From the NCBI RefSeq assembly GCF_047600445.1, contig NZ_JASGKT010000002.1, forward strand, positions 930,001 to 994,000: a stretch of DNA of 64,000 nt. Reading direction: 5' to 3'. Numbering within the stretch: position 1 is the first letter of the stretch; each line of letters opens with the position of its first letter. Origin of the DNA: Piscinibacter sp047600445 (GTDB lineage: Bacteria > Pseudomonadota > Gammaproteobacteria > Burkholderiales > Burkholderiaceae_C). A program made the position numbers and the translations under genes. Under the pieces are notes generated by a model that was not told the DNA's origin, ran no database searches, and was given only the letters and a program-made list of their open reading frames with translations. This document shows, piece after piece, positions 44,539 to 53,896 of the stretch.

Positions 44539-45776
44539 TGAGCGACGGCAAACGCATTCCGCGCATCGAGCTGCCCGAGGGCACGCACCGCGACACGCTG
44601 GCCGTGCGCGAAGGCCTGCCGGCCGGCCCCTGGGGCGAGAACAGCGAGGCGCTGTTCCTCACCAGCAGCTTCCGCCAGCCCGACGCGGCGAGCGCCGCGG
44701 CGCGCTTCGCCAACGAGGAAGACGCCTTCATCTACTCGCGCTTCACCAACCCGACGGTGATGATGTTCGAGCGCCGCCTCGCGGCGCTGGAAGGCGCGCA
44801 GGCCTGCATCGCCACCTCCAGCGGCATGAGCGCGATCCTGCTGCTCGGCATGGGGCTGCTGAAGGCCGGCGACCACGTGGTCTGCTCGCAAAGCGTGTTC
44901 GGCTCGACCATCATGCTGTTCGGCCGCGAGTTCGCGAAGTTCGGCGTCGAGACGAGCTTCGTCTCGCAGACCGACCTGGCGCAGTGGCGCGCCGCGATCC
45001 GGCCGAACACCCGGCTGCTGTTCGCCGAATCACCCACCAACCCGCTGACCGAGGTGTGCGACATCGCCGCGCTGTCGGCGATCGCGAAGCAGGCAGGCGC
45101 CTGGCTGGCGGTGGACAACTGCTTCTGCTCGCCGGCGTTGCAGCGGCCGATGGAATACGGCGCCGATCTCGTCATTCACTCCGGCACCAAGTACCTCGAT
45201 GGCCAGGGCCGCGTGATCGCCGGGGCGATCTGCGCCAGCGAGGCGCTGGTCAACGGGACCTTCATGCCGGTGATGCGCAGCGCCGGCATGAGTCTGTCGC
45301 CCTTCAACGCCTGGGTGGTGCTCAAGGGGCTGGAGACGCTGGCCATCCGCATGGAGGCGCAGAGCCGTCGCGCGCTCGAGCTGGCGCGCTGGCTGGAGGC
45401 GCAGCCGCAGGTCGAGCGCGTTTTCTACCCCGGGCTGGAATCGCACCCGCAGCATGCGCTGGCGATGGCGCAGCAGTCGGGCTGCGGCGGCGCAGTGGTG
45501 TCCTTCATCGTGCGCGGCCAGGCCGAGGGCGGCCCCGCGCAGGCGCGCGCCAACGCCTTCCACGTGATCGACGGCACGCGCGTGTGCTCGATCACCGCCA
45601 ACCTCGGCGACACCAAGACCACCATCACCCACCCGGCGAGCACCTCGCACGGACGCCTCAGCGAAGACCAGCGCCAGGCGGCGGGCATCACGCAGGGCAT
45701 GATCCGCGTGGCCGTCGGCCTGGACGACGTGCGCGACGTGCAGGCCGACCTGCAACGCGGTCTCGCGACGCTGTGA
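44538..45776 (+). CDS. metZ: O-succinylhomoserine sulfhydrylase
   Basis: Forms homocysteine directly from O-succinylhomoserine (or the acetyl ester) and sulfide, with pyridoxal phosphate. The 412-residue product has the Cys/Met-metabolism enzyme motifs YSRFTNPTVMMFERRLAALE, SSGMSAILLLGMGLLKAGDH, the PLP lysine in LVIHSGTKYLDGQGR, and ITANLGDTKTTITHPASTSH. Position right after purF is the standard metZ location in beta- and gammaproteobacteria. The substrate ester preference cannot be read. Confidence 0.93.
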   Translation: MSDGKRIPRIELPEGTHRDTLAVREGLPAGPWGENSEALFLTSSFRQPDAASAAARFANEEDAFIYSRFTNPTVMMFERRLAALEGAQACIATSSGMSAILLLGMGLLKAGDHVVCSQSVFGSTIMLFGREFAKFGVETSFVSQTDLAQWRAAIRPNTRLLFAESPTNPLTEVCDIAALSAIAKQAGAWLAVDNCFCSPALQRPMEYGADLVIHSGTKYLDGQGRVIAGAICASEALVNGTFMPVMRSAGMSLSPFNAWVVLKGLETLAIRMEAQSRRALELARWLEAQPQVERVFYPGLESHPQHALAMAQQSGCGGAVVSFIVRGQAEGGPAQARANAFHVIDGTRVCSITANLGDTKTTITHPASTSHGRLSEDQRQAAGITQGMIRVAVGLDDVRDVQADLQRGLATL

Positions 45777-45789
45777 ACCCCCGACCCCG

Positions 45790-47184
45790 ATGACCCGCAG
45801 AGTCCGCACCCGCATCGCCCCGTCGCCGACGGGCTTCCTCCACCTCGGCACGGCGCGCACCGCGCTGTTCTCCTGGGCCTTCGCGCGCCACCACGGCGGC
45901 GACTTCATCCTGCGCATCGAGGACACCGACGTCGCGCGCTCGACGCAGGAGGCGGTCGACCAGATCATCGCGGCGATGAAGTGGCTGCGCCTGGACCACG
46001 ACGAGGGCCCGTACTACCAGATGCAGCGGCTGGACCGCTACCGGGCGGTGGTCGGGCAGATGCTCGCCGCGGGTACGGCCTACCACTGCTACTGCACGCC
46101 CGAGGAGCTGGAAGCGATGCGCGAGGCGCAGCGCGCGCGCGGCGAGAAGCCGCGCTACGACGGCCGCTGGCGCCCCGAGCCGGGCAAGACGCTGCCGCCG
46201 GTGCCCGAGGGCGCGAAGCCGGTGGTGCGCTTCCGTAACCCGGTCGACGGCGACGTGACCTGGAACGACATGGTCAAGGGCCCGATCACGATCTCCAACC
46301 GCGAGCTCGACGACCTGATCATTTGCCGCCCCGACGGCACGCCGACCTACAACTTCTGCGTCGTGGTCGACGACTGGGACATGCAAATCAGCCACGTGAT
46401 CCGCGGCGACGACCACGTCAACAACACGCCGCGCCAGATCAACATCCTGCGCGCGCTGGGCGCCGAGCTGCCCGAGTACGGCCACGTGCCGATGATCCTC
46501 GGGCCCGACGGCGACAAGCTCTCCAAGCGCCACGGCGCGGTCAGCGTGATGCAGTACGAGCAAGGCGGCTACCTGCCCGACGCGATGGTCAACTACCTCG
46601 CGCGGCTGGGCTGGAGCCACGGCGACGACGAGCTGTTCGACCGCGCGCAGCTCGTCGCCTGGTTCGACGGCAGCCACCTCGCGCGCAGCCCGGCGCAGTG
46701 GGACGCGGCCAAGCTCAACTGGGTGAACGCCCACGTGATCAAGCACATGCCCGACGCGGAGCTGGCGCCGCTGGTGGCCGCGCAGTTCGCGTCGCGCGGC
46801 GTGAGCGTCGCCGCTGATGCGCTGCTGGCGCAGCGCTGCGCGCTTTTCAAGGACCGCTGCGCGACGCTGGTCGAGCTGGCCGACTGGCTGGCGATGTACG
46901 TCGTCGACGTGAGCCCGCGCGAGGAGGACGTGGCGCAGCACGTCACCGACGCGGTGCGCCCGGCCTTGCAGACGCTGCGCGACCGCCTGGCGGCGATCGA
47001 CTGGGACAAGGGCACGATCGCCGCGGCCATCAAGGAAACGCTGGCCGCGCACGCGCTGAAGATGCCGCAACTCGCGCACGCGCTGCGCGTGCTGGTGTGC
47101 GGCCGCGTGCAGACGCCCTCGATCGACGCAGTGCTGGCGCTGTTTCCCCGCGAGACGGTGCTGCGCCGATTGCAGGCGGTCTGA
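45790..47184 (+). CDS. gltX: Glutamyl-tRNA synthetase
   Basis: Charges tRNA-Glu. The 464-residue product has the HIGH-like motif RIAPSPTGFLHLGTARTAL near the N terminus, the insertion segment with CYCTPEELEAMREAQRARGE, and the KMSKS-like DKLSKRHGAVSVMQYEQGG. It is followed after 68 bases by a tRNA cluster that includes its substrate tRNA-Glu. Confidence 0.98.
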   Translation: MTRRVRTRIAPSPTGFLHLGTARTALFSWAFARHHGGDFILRIEDTDVARSTQEAVDQIIAAMKWLRLDHDEGPYYQMQRLDRYRAVVGQMLAAGTAYHCYCTPEELEAMREAQRARGEKPRYDGRWRPEPGKTLPPVPEGAKPVVRFRNPVDGDVTWNDMVKGPITISNRELDDLIICRPDGTPTYNFCVVVDDWDMQISHVIRGDDHVNNTPRQINILRALGAELPEYGHVPMILGPDGDKLSKRHGAVSVMQYEQGGYLPDAMVNYLARLGWSHGDDELFDRAQLVAWFDGSHLARSPAQWDAAKLNWVNAHVIKHMPDAELAPLVAAQFASRGVSVAADALLAQRCALFKDRCATLVELADWLAMYVVDVSPREEDVAQHVTDAVRPALQTLRDRLAAIDWDKGTIAAAIKETLAAHALKMPQLAHALRVLVCGRVQTPSIDAVLALFPRETVLRRLQAV

Positions 47185-47199
47185 AATACGGGCTATACT
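47170..47199 (+). promoter_or_regulatory. Sigma-70 promoter for the tRNA cluster
   Basis: TTGCAG at 47170-47175 and TATACT at 47194-47199 with an 18-base spacer, overlapping the gltX stop and 54 bases before the first tRNA. The -10 hexamer is strong and the position is right for a stable-RNA promoter. Confidence 0.6.
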
Positions 47200-47252
47200 C
47201 GCAGTCTCGCTTGAAACTGCACTGCTGCACCGACGGCGCCGAACGAGGCCAC

Positions 47253-47328
<76 letters not shown>

Positions 47329-47371
47329 CAACAGCCGATGCGCGGCGCAGGTTCGAGAGGGAAGGTTTGAA

Positions 47372-47447
47372 GTCCCCTTCGTCTAGAGGCCTAGGACACG
47401 ACCCTTTCACGGTTGTAACAGGGGTTCGAATCCCCTAGGGGACGCCA
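47372..47447 (+). tRNA. tRNA-Glu (TTC)
   Basis: A 76-base cloverleaf: acceptor GTCCCCT pairs with AGGGGAC, anticodon stem CGACC/GGTTG with loop CTTTCAC (anticodon TTC), T-loop GTTCGAATC, discriminator G and encoded CCA. Confidence 0.97.
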
Positions 47448-47493
47448 AGTTTCGGCAGCGCTTGAGGAGTCATCCTGAAGTTGCCGGCCACGC

Positions 47494-47570
47494 GGAGTGG
47501 TAGTTCAGTTGGTTAGAATACCGGCCTGTCACGCCGGGGGTCGCGGGTTCGAGCCCCGTCCACTCCGCCA
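47494..47570 (+). tRNA. tRNA-Asp (GTC)
   Basis: A 77-base cloverleaf: acceptor GGAGTGG pairs with CCACTCC, D-arm AGTTCAGTTGGTTAGAAT, anticodon loop CTGTCAC (anticodon GTC), T-arm GCGGGTTCGAGCCCCGT and encoded CCA. Last of the three; a terminator follows after 10 bases. Confidence 0.97.
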
Positions 47571-47580
47571 AGCATTCGCA

Positions 47581-47615
47581 ACGCCCCGCCGGCTTCCGGC
47601 GGGGCGTTTTCTTTT
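47581..47615 (+). terminator. Rho-independent terminator after the tRNA cluster
   Basis: ACGCCCCGCCGG (47581-47592) pairs perfectly with CCGGCGGGGCGT (47596-47607) across a three-base loop and runs into TTTCTTTT. It also lies 7 bases past the stop of minus-strand ugd but has no T-run on that side. Confidence 0.93.
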
Positions 47616-47621
47616 AGGCGT

Positions 47622-48950
47622 TCAGCGTCCGATCGGGAAGTACTCGATGCCGCGCTCGCGCACCGCCTTCGGGTCGTAGAGATTGCGGCCGTCGAAGATC
47701 ACCGGCTGCTTCAGCGCGGCGACGACCGCGTCGAAGTCGGGACTGCGGAATTCCTTCCACTCGGTCACGATGAGCAGCGCGTCGGCGCCGGCCAGTGCCT
47801 CCATCGGGCTCGCGGCGAAGTGCAGCCCCGGCGTGTCGGCGAGCACGCGGCGCGCCTCGGTCATCGCCACCGGGTCGTAGGCGGAGATGCGCGCGCCGCG
47901 CGCCACCAGTTCTCGGATGATCACGCGGCTGGGCGCCTCGCGCATGTCGTCGGTGTTCGGCTTGAAGGCCAGGCCCCAGACGGCGAAGGTCCGGCCGGCC
48001 AGGTCCTCGCCGAAGCGCTGCACCACCTTCTTCGACAGCACCTGCTTCTGCGCCTCGTTGGCCGCCTCCACCGCGCCGAGCACGCGCAGCTCCATGCCGG
48101 CGTCCTGGCGCGCGGTGCGGATCACCGCCTGCACGTCCTTCGGGAAGCACGAGCCGCCGTAGCCGCAGCCGGCGTACAGGAAGTGGTAGCCGATGCGCGG
48201 ATCCGAGCCGATGCCGTGGCGCACCGCCTCGATGTCGGCGCCGAGCCGCTCGGCCAGCAGCGCCATCTCGTTCATGAAGCTGATGCGCGTGGCCAGCATC
48301 GCGTTGGCGGCGTACTTGGTCAGCTCGGCGCTGCGCACGTCCATCACGATCAGGCGGTCGTGGTTGCGGTTGAAGGGCGCGTACAGCTCGGTCATCAGCT
48401 CGATGCCGCGCTTGTCGTCGGCCGCGGCGCCGATCACGATGCGGTCGGGCTTGGCGAAGTCGGCCACCGCCGCGCCTTCCTTGAGGAATTCGGGGTTCGA
48501 GACGACGCTGAACGGCAGCGCGGCGCCGCGCTTTGCGAGTTCGTCGGCGAGGGCGGCGCGCACCTTGTCGGCCGTGCCCACCGGCACCGTGCTCTTGTCG
48601 ATGACGAGCTTGTACTCCGTCATGTGGCGGCCGATGTTGCGGGCCGCGGCCAGCACGTACTTGAGGTCCGCGGAGCCATCCTCGTCCGGCGGCGTGCCGA
48701 CGGCGATGAACTGCAGCGTGCCAAAATCGACCGCTTTCTTGACATCGGTAGTGAAGTGCAGCCGGCCGGCGCGCACGTTGCGCTCGACGATCGCGTCCAG
48801 CCCGGGCTCGTGAATGGGGATGCCGCCCGATTCGAGTGTGGAAATTTTCTTCTCGTCGAGGTCCAGGCACAACACGTCGTTGCCGACGTCGGCGAGACAG
48901 GCGCCGCTGACCAAACCCACATAGCCGGTGCCGATGATCGTGATTTTCAT
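47622..48950 (-). CDS. ugd: UDP-glucose 6-dehydrogenase
   Basis: Oxidises UDP-glucose to UDP-glucuronate with NAD+, supplying an acidic sugar for exopolysaccharide. The 442-residue product starts MKITIIGTGYVGLVSGACLA, has FIAVGTPPDEDGSADLKYVL, the lysine segment LVIDKSTVPVGTADKVRAAL, SNPEFLKEGAAVADFAKPDR, and the catalytic cysteine Cys268 in YGGSCFPKDV. The ATG at 48950 was preferred to one eight codons upstream because it begins the Rossmann strand. It is divergent from the exopolysaccharide genes across a 265-base gap. Confidence 0.96.
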   Translation of the reverse strand: MKITIIGTGYVGLVSGACLADVGNDVLCLDLDEKKISTLESGGIPIHEPGLDAIVERNVRAGRLHFTTDVKKAVDFGTLQFIAVGTPPDEDGSADLKYVLAAARNIGRHMTEYKLVIDKSTVPVGTADKVRAALADELAKRGAALPFSVVSNPEFLKEGAAVADFAKPDRIVIGAAADDKRGIELMTELYAPFNRNHDRLIVMDVRSAELTKYAANAMLATRISFMNEMALLAERLGADIEAVRHGIGSDPRIGYHFLYAGCGYGGSCFPKDVQAVIRTARQDAGMELRVLGAVEAANEAQKQVLSKKVVQRFGEDLAGRTFAVWGLAFKPNTDDMREAPSRVIIRELVARGARISAYDPVAMTEARRVLADTPGLHFAASPMEALAGADALLIVTEWKEFRSPDFDAVVAALKQPVIFDGRNLYDPKAVRERGIEYFPIGR

Positions 48951-49215
48951 GGTGGAGTCGTGCAGTGGCGGCACGATGCCGCCGTGAGGGGTCGAAACCG
49001 GGCGATTTTAGGGAGCGCCCCGCCGCGGAACCACCTCTCAACAGGGGTGCGGCGGCGGCAGTGTCGAGGAAGTCTCGCTTCCGTGGTGGCACCCCCGATT
49101 CACGGGGAACGCTCCGTCCGGGGGATGGCCGCTGTCATGGACGGCTCCAATAATTCCTGCAACCAGAAGGCCCCCGGGTCAACCAAGATCGGTCAGTGTC
49201 CTCCGGTAAAACTCA

Positions 49216-50589
49216 ATGGCTGGAATCGCAAGCATGCTCCTCGACGTCGTCATCGCCTTCTCCGCAGTGATGCTCGCCGCCTTTTCCGTGTACGGCGCGT
49301 CGAGCCTCACCGGGCTGTACCTGCCGGAAGGCCCCAGCCTGCTGTTGGTGGCCGCGGAGTTCGCGCTGGTCATGGCCCTGACACATGCCTTCGTCGGGTT
49401 GTATCGCCCGCAACGGCTGGCCACGGGCGCGGTCGTGCGGCGCACCGTCTTCGCCGTCGCCTGTGGTGGTGCGGTGAGCTACGCGCTGTGGGGCTTCACG
49501 ACCTACACCAAGGTGGCCGATGAACTGATCTTCGGCTCGCTGCTGTACCTGCTGGCTGGCATCCTGCTGCTGCGCGGCGTGGCGCGCGTCGTGCGCGCAC
49601 TGGCCGAGGCGCCGCGCGTGCTGGTCGTCGGCGCCGGGCCGGAGGCGATCTCGGTCGTGCAGGATCTCGCCGCCGCCCATCATTTTCGGCGCGAGGTGGT
49701 CGGCATGTATCCGGGCCTGCACTGCGATCCGGCCGGCGCGTCGGTGGCCGGCGTCGCCCCCGTGCTCGATGCGCCGCAGGGCCTGGCCGAGCTGGTCGAC
49801 CGCCAGCGCGTCAACGAAGTCATCGTCGCGGTGCGCGAGCAGCGCGGCGGCGGCGTGCCGATGGACGAGCTGCTGGCGTGCCGCATTCGCGGCGTGCGCG
49901 TGCTCGACCTGGCCGCCTACTACGAGCGTGCGCGCAGCGAGGTGCGCATCGACAGCCTCAAGGCGAGCTGGCTGGTGTACGGCGACGGCTTCGTCCAGGG
50001 GCCGCTGCGCCAGGCCGCCAAGCGCACCTTCGACATCCTCAGCTCCAGCCTGCTGCTGCTGCTGGCTTCGCCGGTGATGCTGCTGGCCATGCTCGCGATC
50101 CGCCTCGACAGCCCGGGCCCGGTGCTGTACCGGCAGGAGCGCGTCGGCCTCGGCGGCCGCTCGTTCATGTGCATCAAGTTCCGCAGCATGCGCACCGACG
50201 CCGAGAAGGACGGCGTCGCGCGCTGGGCCACCAAGAACGATTCGCGCGTCACGCGCGTCGGCGCCTTCATCCGCAAGACGCGCATCGACGAGCTCCCGCA
50301 ACTGATCAGCGTGCTCAAGGGCGAGATGAGCATGGTCGGCCCGCGCCCCGAGCGCCCGAGCTTCGTCGCCCAGTTGCGCGAGCAGATCCCGTTCTACGAC
50401 CTGCGCCACAGCGTCAAGCCGGGCGTGACCGGCTGGGCGCAGGTGCGTTACAGCTACGGTGCCTCGGTGGAGGATGCGCGCCGCAAGCACCAGTACGACC
50501 TGTACTACGTCAAGCACAACTCGCTGCTGCTGGACATGCTCGTGCTGCTCGAGACGGTCAGCGTCGTGCTGTTTCGCGAAGGCCAGTAG
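49216..50589 (+). CDS. Undecaprenyl-phosphate sugar phosphotransferase (priming glycosyltransferase, XrtA-locus type)
   Basis: Starts polysaccharide repeat-unit synthesis by moving a sugar phosphate to undecaprenyl phosphate. The 457-residue product has four N-terminal membrane segments (about residues 1-125), a CoA-binding-like domain (VLVVGAGPEAISVVQDLAAA), a fifth hydrophobic segment before the catalytic part (FDILSSSLLLLLASPVMLLA), and the bacterial sugar transferase motifs RQERVGLGGRSFMCIKFRSM, RKTRIDELPQLISVLKGEMS and MVGPRPERP. The layout matches priming enzymes of PEP-CTERM/XrtA-linked polysaccharide loci. First gene of the plus-strand exopolysaccharide set; no strong ribosome site is visible. 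Confidence 0.93.
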   Translation: MAGIASMLLDVVIAFSAVMLAAFSVYGASSLTGLYLPEGPSLLLVAAEFALVMALTHAFVGLYRPQRLATGAVVRRTVFAVACGGAVSYALWGFTTYTKVADELIFGSLLYLLAGILLLRGVARVVRALAEAPRVLVVGAGPEAISVVQDLAAAHHFRREVVGMYPGLHCDPAGASVAGVAPVLDAPQGLAELVDRQRVNEVIVAVREQRGGGVPMDELLACRIRGVRVLDLAAYYERARSEVRIDSLKASWLVYGDGFVQGPLRQAAKRTFDILSSSLLLLLASPVMLLAMLAIRLDSPGPVLYRQERVGLGGRSFMCIKFRSMRTDAEKDGVARWATKNDSRVTRVGAFIRKTRIDELPQLISVLKGEMSMVGPRPERPSFVAQLREQIPFYDLRHSVKPGVTGWAQVRYSYGASVEDARRKHQYDLYYVKHNSLLLDMLVLLETVSVVLFREGQ

Positions 50590-50725
50590 TCTGCCGTCCA
50601 CACGCGGCGGATTCGGTCACGGCAGCGGCGCCCGCGGGCCCGCCCGCAGGCGTACATTTGCTAGCATGTCCCGCAGCAGGATGCCCACGACTGGGGCTGC
50701 CCATCAAAGATTCGAGGAGTCAACC

Positions 50726-51364
50726 ATGTTCATGTCGCTGATCGTCCGGATGGCCCGTCTTCCGCTGCGCTGGGCGGCGTTGGCCGGCATCGCTCTCGCG
50801 GCCACCGGCTGCGCCTCGCTGGGCAACCATCCGCCCGCGCCGCAAGACGTTTCCAACCTCGAGCACCGCTACAAGATCGGCGCGCTGGACACGCTCAACA
50901 TCCAGGTTTGGCGCAATCCCGAGCTGTCGTCGACGGTGACGGTGCGTCCGGACGGCCGCATCTCGTCGCCGCTGGTCGAGGATCTCATCGCCGCGGGCCG
51001 CAGCCCGGCCGAACTGGCGCGCGAGATCGAGAAGGCGTTGGCCAAGTTCATCCGCGACCCCGTCGTCACGGTGCTGGTCAGCGGCTTCCAGGGGGTGTAC
51101 TCCGAGCAGATCCGCATCGTCGGCGAGGCGACGCGCCCGCAGGCCGTGCCGTACCGCCAGGACATGACCGTGCTCGACGTGATGATCCAGGCCGGCGGCC
51201 TGACCGACTTCGCCGACGGCAACGGTGCGGTGCTGGTGCGCGGCGCCGAAGGCGGCAAGCAATACCGCATCCGTCTGAAGGATCTGCTCAAGCGCGGCGA
51301 CATCTCCGCCAACGTGCCGGTGCGCCCGGGCGATGTGGTGATCATCCCGCAGAGCTGGTTCTGA
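50726..51364 (+). CDS. Polysaccharide export lipoprotein (Wza-like, XrtA-locus type)
   Basis: The 212-residue product has a lipoprotein signal (LAGIALAATGCASLGNHPPA; lipidated Cys near residue 31), a poly_export domain (HRYKIGALDTLNIQVWRNPE, VTVRPDGRISSPLVEDLIAA), and an SLBB-type region (IRIVGEATRPQAVPYRQDMT, VRPGDVVIIPQSWF). It is shorter than classical Wza (about 380), with one SLBB-like unit, as in the export proteins of XrtA polysaccharide loci. It would form part of the outer-membrane or periplasmic export channel. GAGGAG lies seven bases before the ATG. Confidence 0.92.
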   Translation: MFMSLIVRMARLPLRWAALAGIALAATGCASLGNHPPAPQDVSNLEHRYKIGALDTLNIQVWRNPELSSTVTVRPDGRISSPLVEDLIAAGRSPAELAREIEKALAKFIRDPVVTVLVSGFQGVYSEQIRIVGEATRPQAVPYRQDMTVLDVMIQAGGLTDFADGNGAVLVRGAEGGKQYRIRLKDLLKRGDISANVPVRPGDVVIIPQSWF

Positions 51365-51404
51365 CCGGATGACGCGCCAGCCAACGATGAACGCCGGAGC
51401 CTCC

Positions 51405-52961
51405 ATGCAGCCCGATTCACCGCTGACCCAACTCAAGGAACTGCTCAAGGGCGCCTGGCGCAGCCGTCGCGTCGGCGTGATCGTGGCATGGGCGCTCGCG
51501 CTGCTGTTCGTGCCGCTGGTGCTGCTGATGCCCGACCGCTACCAGGCCACGGCGCGCGTCTACATCGACACGCATACCGTGCTCAAGCCGCTGATGGCCG
51601 GCCTCGCGTTCCAGCCCGATTTCGACCAGCAGGTGCGCATGCTGGCGCGCACGCTGATCTCGCGGCCCAACGTCGAGCGGCTGCGCGCCGATACGTCCAT
51701 CGGCTGGGCGCCGGCGTCCGAGGTCGGCATCTCGCGCGAGGTCGATGCGCTGATGAAGGCGATCCGCATCGTCTCCGAGGGCAGCAACGTCTACACGATC
51801 GTCTACCGCGACACCGATGCCGGCCGCGCGCAGCGCCTGGTCGCGACGTTGGTGTCGAGCTTCTCGAGCACCAGCAACGCCGACAAGCAGCGCGACTCCG
51901 AGGAGGCACGCAAGTTCATCGACGAGGAGATCCGCCAGTACGAGGTGAAACTCTCCGCCGCCGAGAATGCGCTGAAGGACTTCAAGCTGCGCAACTTCGG
52001 CGTCTCCGGCGTGTCGGGGCAGGACTACTTCGCGCGCATCTCGTCGCTGTCGGAGGACGTCGCGCGGCTGCAGTCCGATCTGCAGGCCGCCGAAGCCTCG
52101 CGCGATGCGCTGCGCAGGGAACTGAGCGCCCAGCCGGAGCAGTTGCCCGTCGAGGCGCTGCCCGGGCAGATGGCGGCCGCGCCGACCGAGTTGGACACGC
52201 GCCTGGAGGCCCAGAAGCGCCAGCTCGACGAATTGCTGCGCCGCTACACCGACGAGCACCCCGACGTGCTCGCGGCGCGCAAGACCATCGCGCAGATTGA
52301 GGCGCAGAAGCGTGTCGAGGCCGAGGCTGCGCGCAAGCGTCGCGAGGCCGACGGCAAGACGCCGGCACCGACCAACCCGGTGTACCAGCGCATCCGCGTC
52401 TCGCTGGCCGAAGCCGAGGCCAGCGTGGCCTCGCTGCGCGGCCGCCTGACCACCCAGCAGGCGCGGCTCGAGCAGGTGCGCGGCGCCGCCAGCAAGGTGC
52501 CGCAGGTGGAGGCCGAACTGGCCCAGTTGAACCGCGACTACGACGTGATCCGCAAGAACTACCAGGCGCTGGTGGAGCGCCGCGAGTCGGCGTCGATCGG
52601 CGTCAAGCTCGACCAGACCGCCTCGATGGCCGAGTTCCGCACCATCGATCCGGCACGCGCCGCGACGACGCCGGTGTTCCCGAACAAGGTCGGGCTGGCA
52701 GCCATCGGTTTCGTGCTCGCGCTGGTCGGCGGGCTGGTCGCCGCGATCCTCTACAGCCGTGTGCATCCGGTGGTCGATTCCACCAAGGTGCTGCAAGAAC
52801 TGAGCGGACGGCCGGTGGTGGGCCGCATCACGCTGATCCCCGACGCCGCGACGATCGCCGCGGTGCGCCACAAGTTCGTGCTGCTCGGCGGCGCCGTGCT
52901 CGCGCTGTGCGCCTGGCAGGTCGCCTGGATCGGCTGGCTGGCGGTGAGATCCATTTCCTGA
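51405..52961 (+). CDS. Polysaccharide chain-length determinant (Wzz-like, XrtA-locus type)
   Basis: The product (518 residues with this start) has an N-terminal membrane segment (VGVIVAWALALLFVPLVLLM), the Wzz domain (MPDRYQATARVYIDTHTVLK), long periplasmic coiled-coil stretches (about residues 160-400), the conserved FRTIDPARAATTPVFPNKVG before the second membrane segment VGLAAIGFVLALVGGLVAAI, and an extra hydrophobic segment at the C terminus (LLGGAVLALCAWQVAWIGWL). It lacks the kinase domain, which is the next gene. ATG 51405 has GGAG five bases upstream; in-frame ATGs at 51369 and 51387 have weaker sites. Confidence 0.9.
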   Translation: MQPDSPLTQLKELLKGAWRSRRVGVIVAWALALLFVPLVLLMPDRYQATARVYIDTHTVLKPLMAGLAFQPDFDQQVRMLARTLISRPNVERLRADTSIGWAPASEVGISREVDALMKAIRIVSEGSNVYTIVYRDTDAGRAQRLVATLVSSFSSTSNADKQRDSEEARKFIDEEIRQYEVKLSAAENALKDFKLRNFGVSGVSGQDYFARISSLSEDVARLQSDLQAAEASRDALRRELSAQPEQLPVEALPGQMAAAPTELDTRLEAQKRQLDELLRRYTDEHPDVLAARKTIAQIEAQKRVEAEAARKRREADGKTPAPTNPVYQRIRVSLAEAEASVASLRGRLTTQQARLEQVRGAASKVPQVEAELAQLNRDYDVIRKNYQALVERRESASIGVKLDQTASMAEFRTIDPARAATTPVFPNKVGLAAIGFVLALVGGLVAAILYSRVHPVVDSTKVLQELSGRPVVGRITLIPDAATIAAVRHKFVLLGGAVLALCAWQVAWIGWLAVRSIS

Positions 52962-52972
52962 CAGGGGGCCTG

Positions 52973-53896
52973 ATGAACATCATTGAACAGGCCACGCAGC
53001 GCCTCGAAGAGCTCAAGCGCGCCGGCATCGACATCCCCTGGGCTGCCGTGGAGCAGGCCGGCGCCGGCGCGGCGCTCAAGGAAGCCACTGCGGCGCCCGC
53101 CAACGTGATCGCCCACGCCGCCGTTCCGGCCCCCGTGCGCCGCGACGGGCCGGTGCTGCGCTCGAAGGATATCCACGTCGACATGGCGCGCCTGGCCGAG
53201 CTGGGCTACATCGTGCCGGGACGCGAGCGCAGCCGCTGGGCGGAGGAGTTCCGCGCCGTCAAGCGGGCCGTGCTCGACGTGATCCGCCAGCCGCAGCAGA
53301 AGACGCCGCGCAGCAACCTGCTGATGGTGACAAGCGCGCTGCCGGGCGACGGCAAGACCTTCTGCGCGCTCAACCTGGCGCTGAGCATCGCGGCCGAGGT
53401 CGACTCGTCGGTGATGCTGGTCGATGCCGACGTCGTCAAGCCGTCTGTGCTCGATCGCCTCGGTGTACAGGCCGAGGCCGCCGGCCTGCTCGACGTGCTG
53501 AGCGGTTCGGTCAACGATCTGAGCGAGGTGCTGCTCAAGCCCGACAGCATCCCGAAGCTGACGCTGCTGCACGCCGGCATGCCGCGCGAGAACGCCACCG
53601 AACTGCTCGCCAGCGGTGCGATGGACCGGCTGCTGGACGAGTTGTCGACCCGCTACACCGATCGCATCGTCGTCTTCGACGCGCCGCCGCTGCTGCTGAC
53701 CAGCGAGGCCAAGGCACTGGCCAAGAAGGTTGGCCAGTTGCTGATGGTAGTGCGCGAAAGCGTGACCAGGGTCGAGGATCTGACCAACGCCTATGCCTGC
53801 GTCGAGTCGGTGCCGAACGTGATCTCGGTGCTCAACGGCAGCCCGCTGGAAGAAGCCCCGCAGGGCTACGCCAGCGGCTACGGCTACGCGGCATGA
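52973..53896 (+). CDS. Tyrosine autokinase of the polysaccharide locus (BY-kinase)
   Basis: Cytoplasmic bacterial tyrosine kinase that cycles with the chain-length protein to control polymer length. The 307-residue product has an N-terminal helical part, the Walker A motif TSALPGDGKTFCALNLALSI (near residue 120), the A' motif VMLVDADVVKPSV, Walker B RIVVFDAPPLLL, and a C-terminal tyrosine-containing tail (QGYASGYGYAA) as the likely autophosphorylation cluster. The ATG at 52973 follows the chain-length gene by 11 bases. It overlaps the next gene by four bases (ATGA). Confidence 0.93.
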   Translation: MNIIEQATQRLEELKRAGIDIPWAAVEQAGAGAALKEATAAPANVIAHAAVPAPVRRDGPVLRSKDIHVDMARLAELGYIVPGRERSRWAEEFRAVKRAVLDVIRQPQQKTPRSNLLMVTSALPGDGKTFCALNLALSIAAEVDSSVMLVDADVVKPSVLDRLGVQAEAAGLLDVLSGSVNDLSEVLLKPDSIPKLTLLHAGMPRENATELLASGAMDRLLDELSTRYTDRIVVFDAPPLLLTSEAKALAKKVGQLLMVVRESVTRVEDLTNAYACVESVPNVISVLNGSPLEEAPQGYASGYGYAA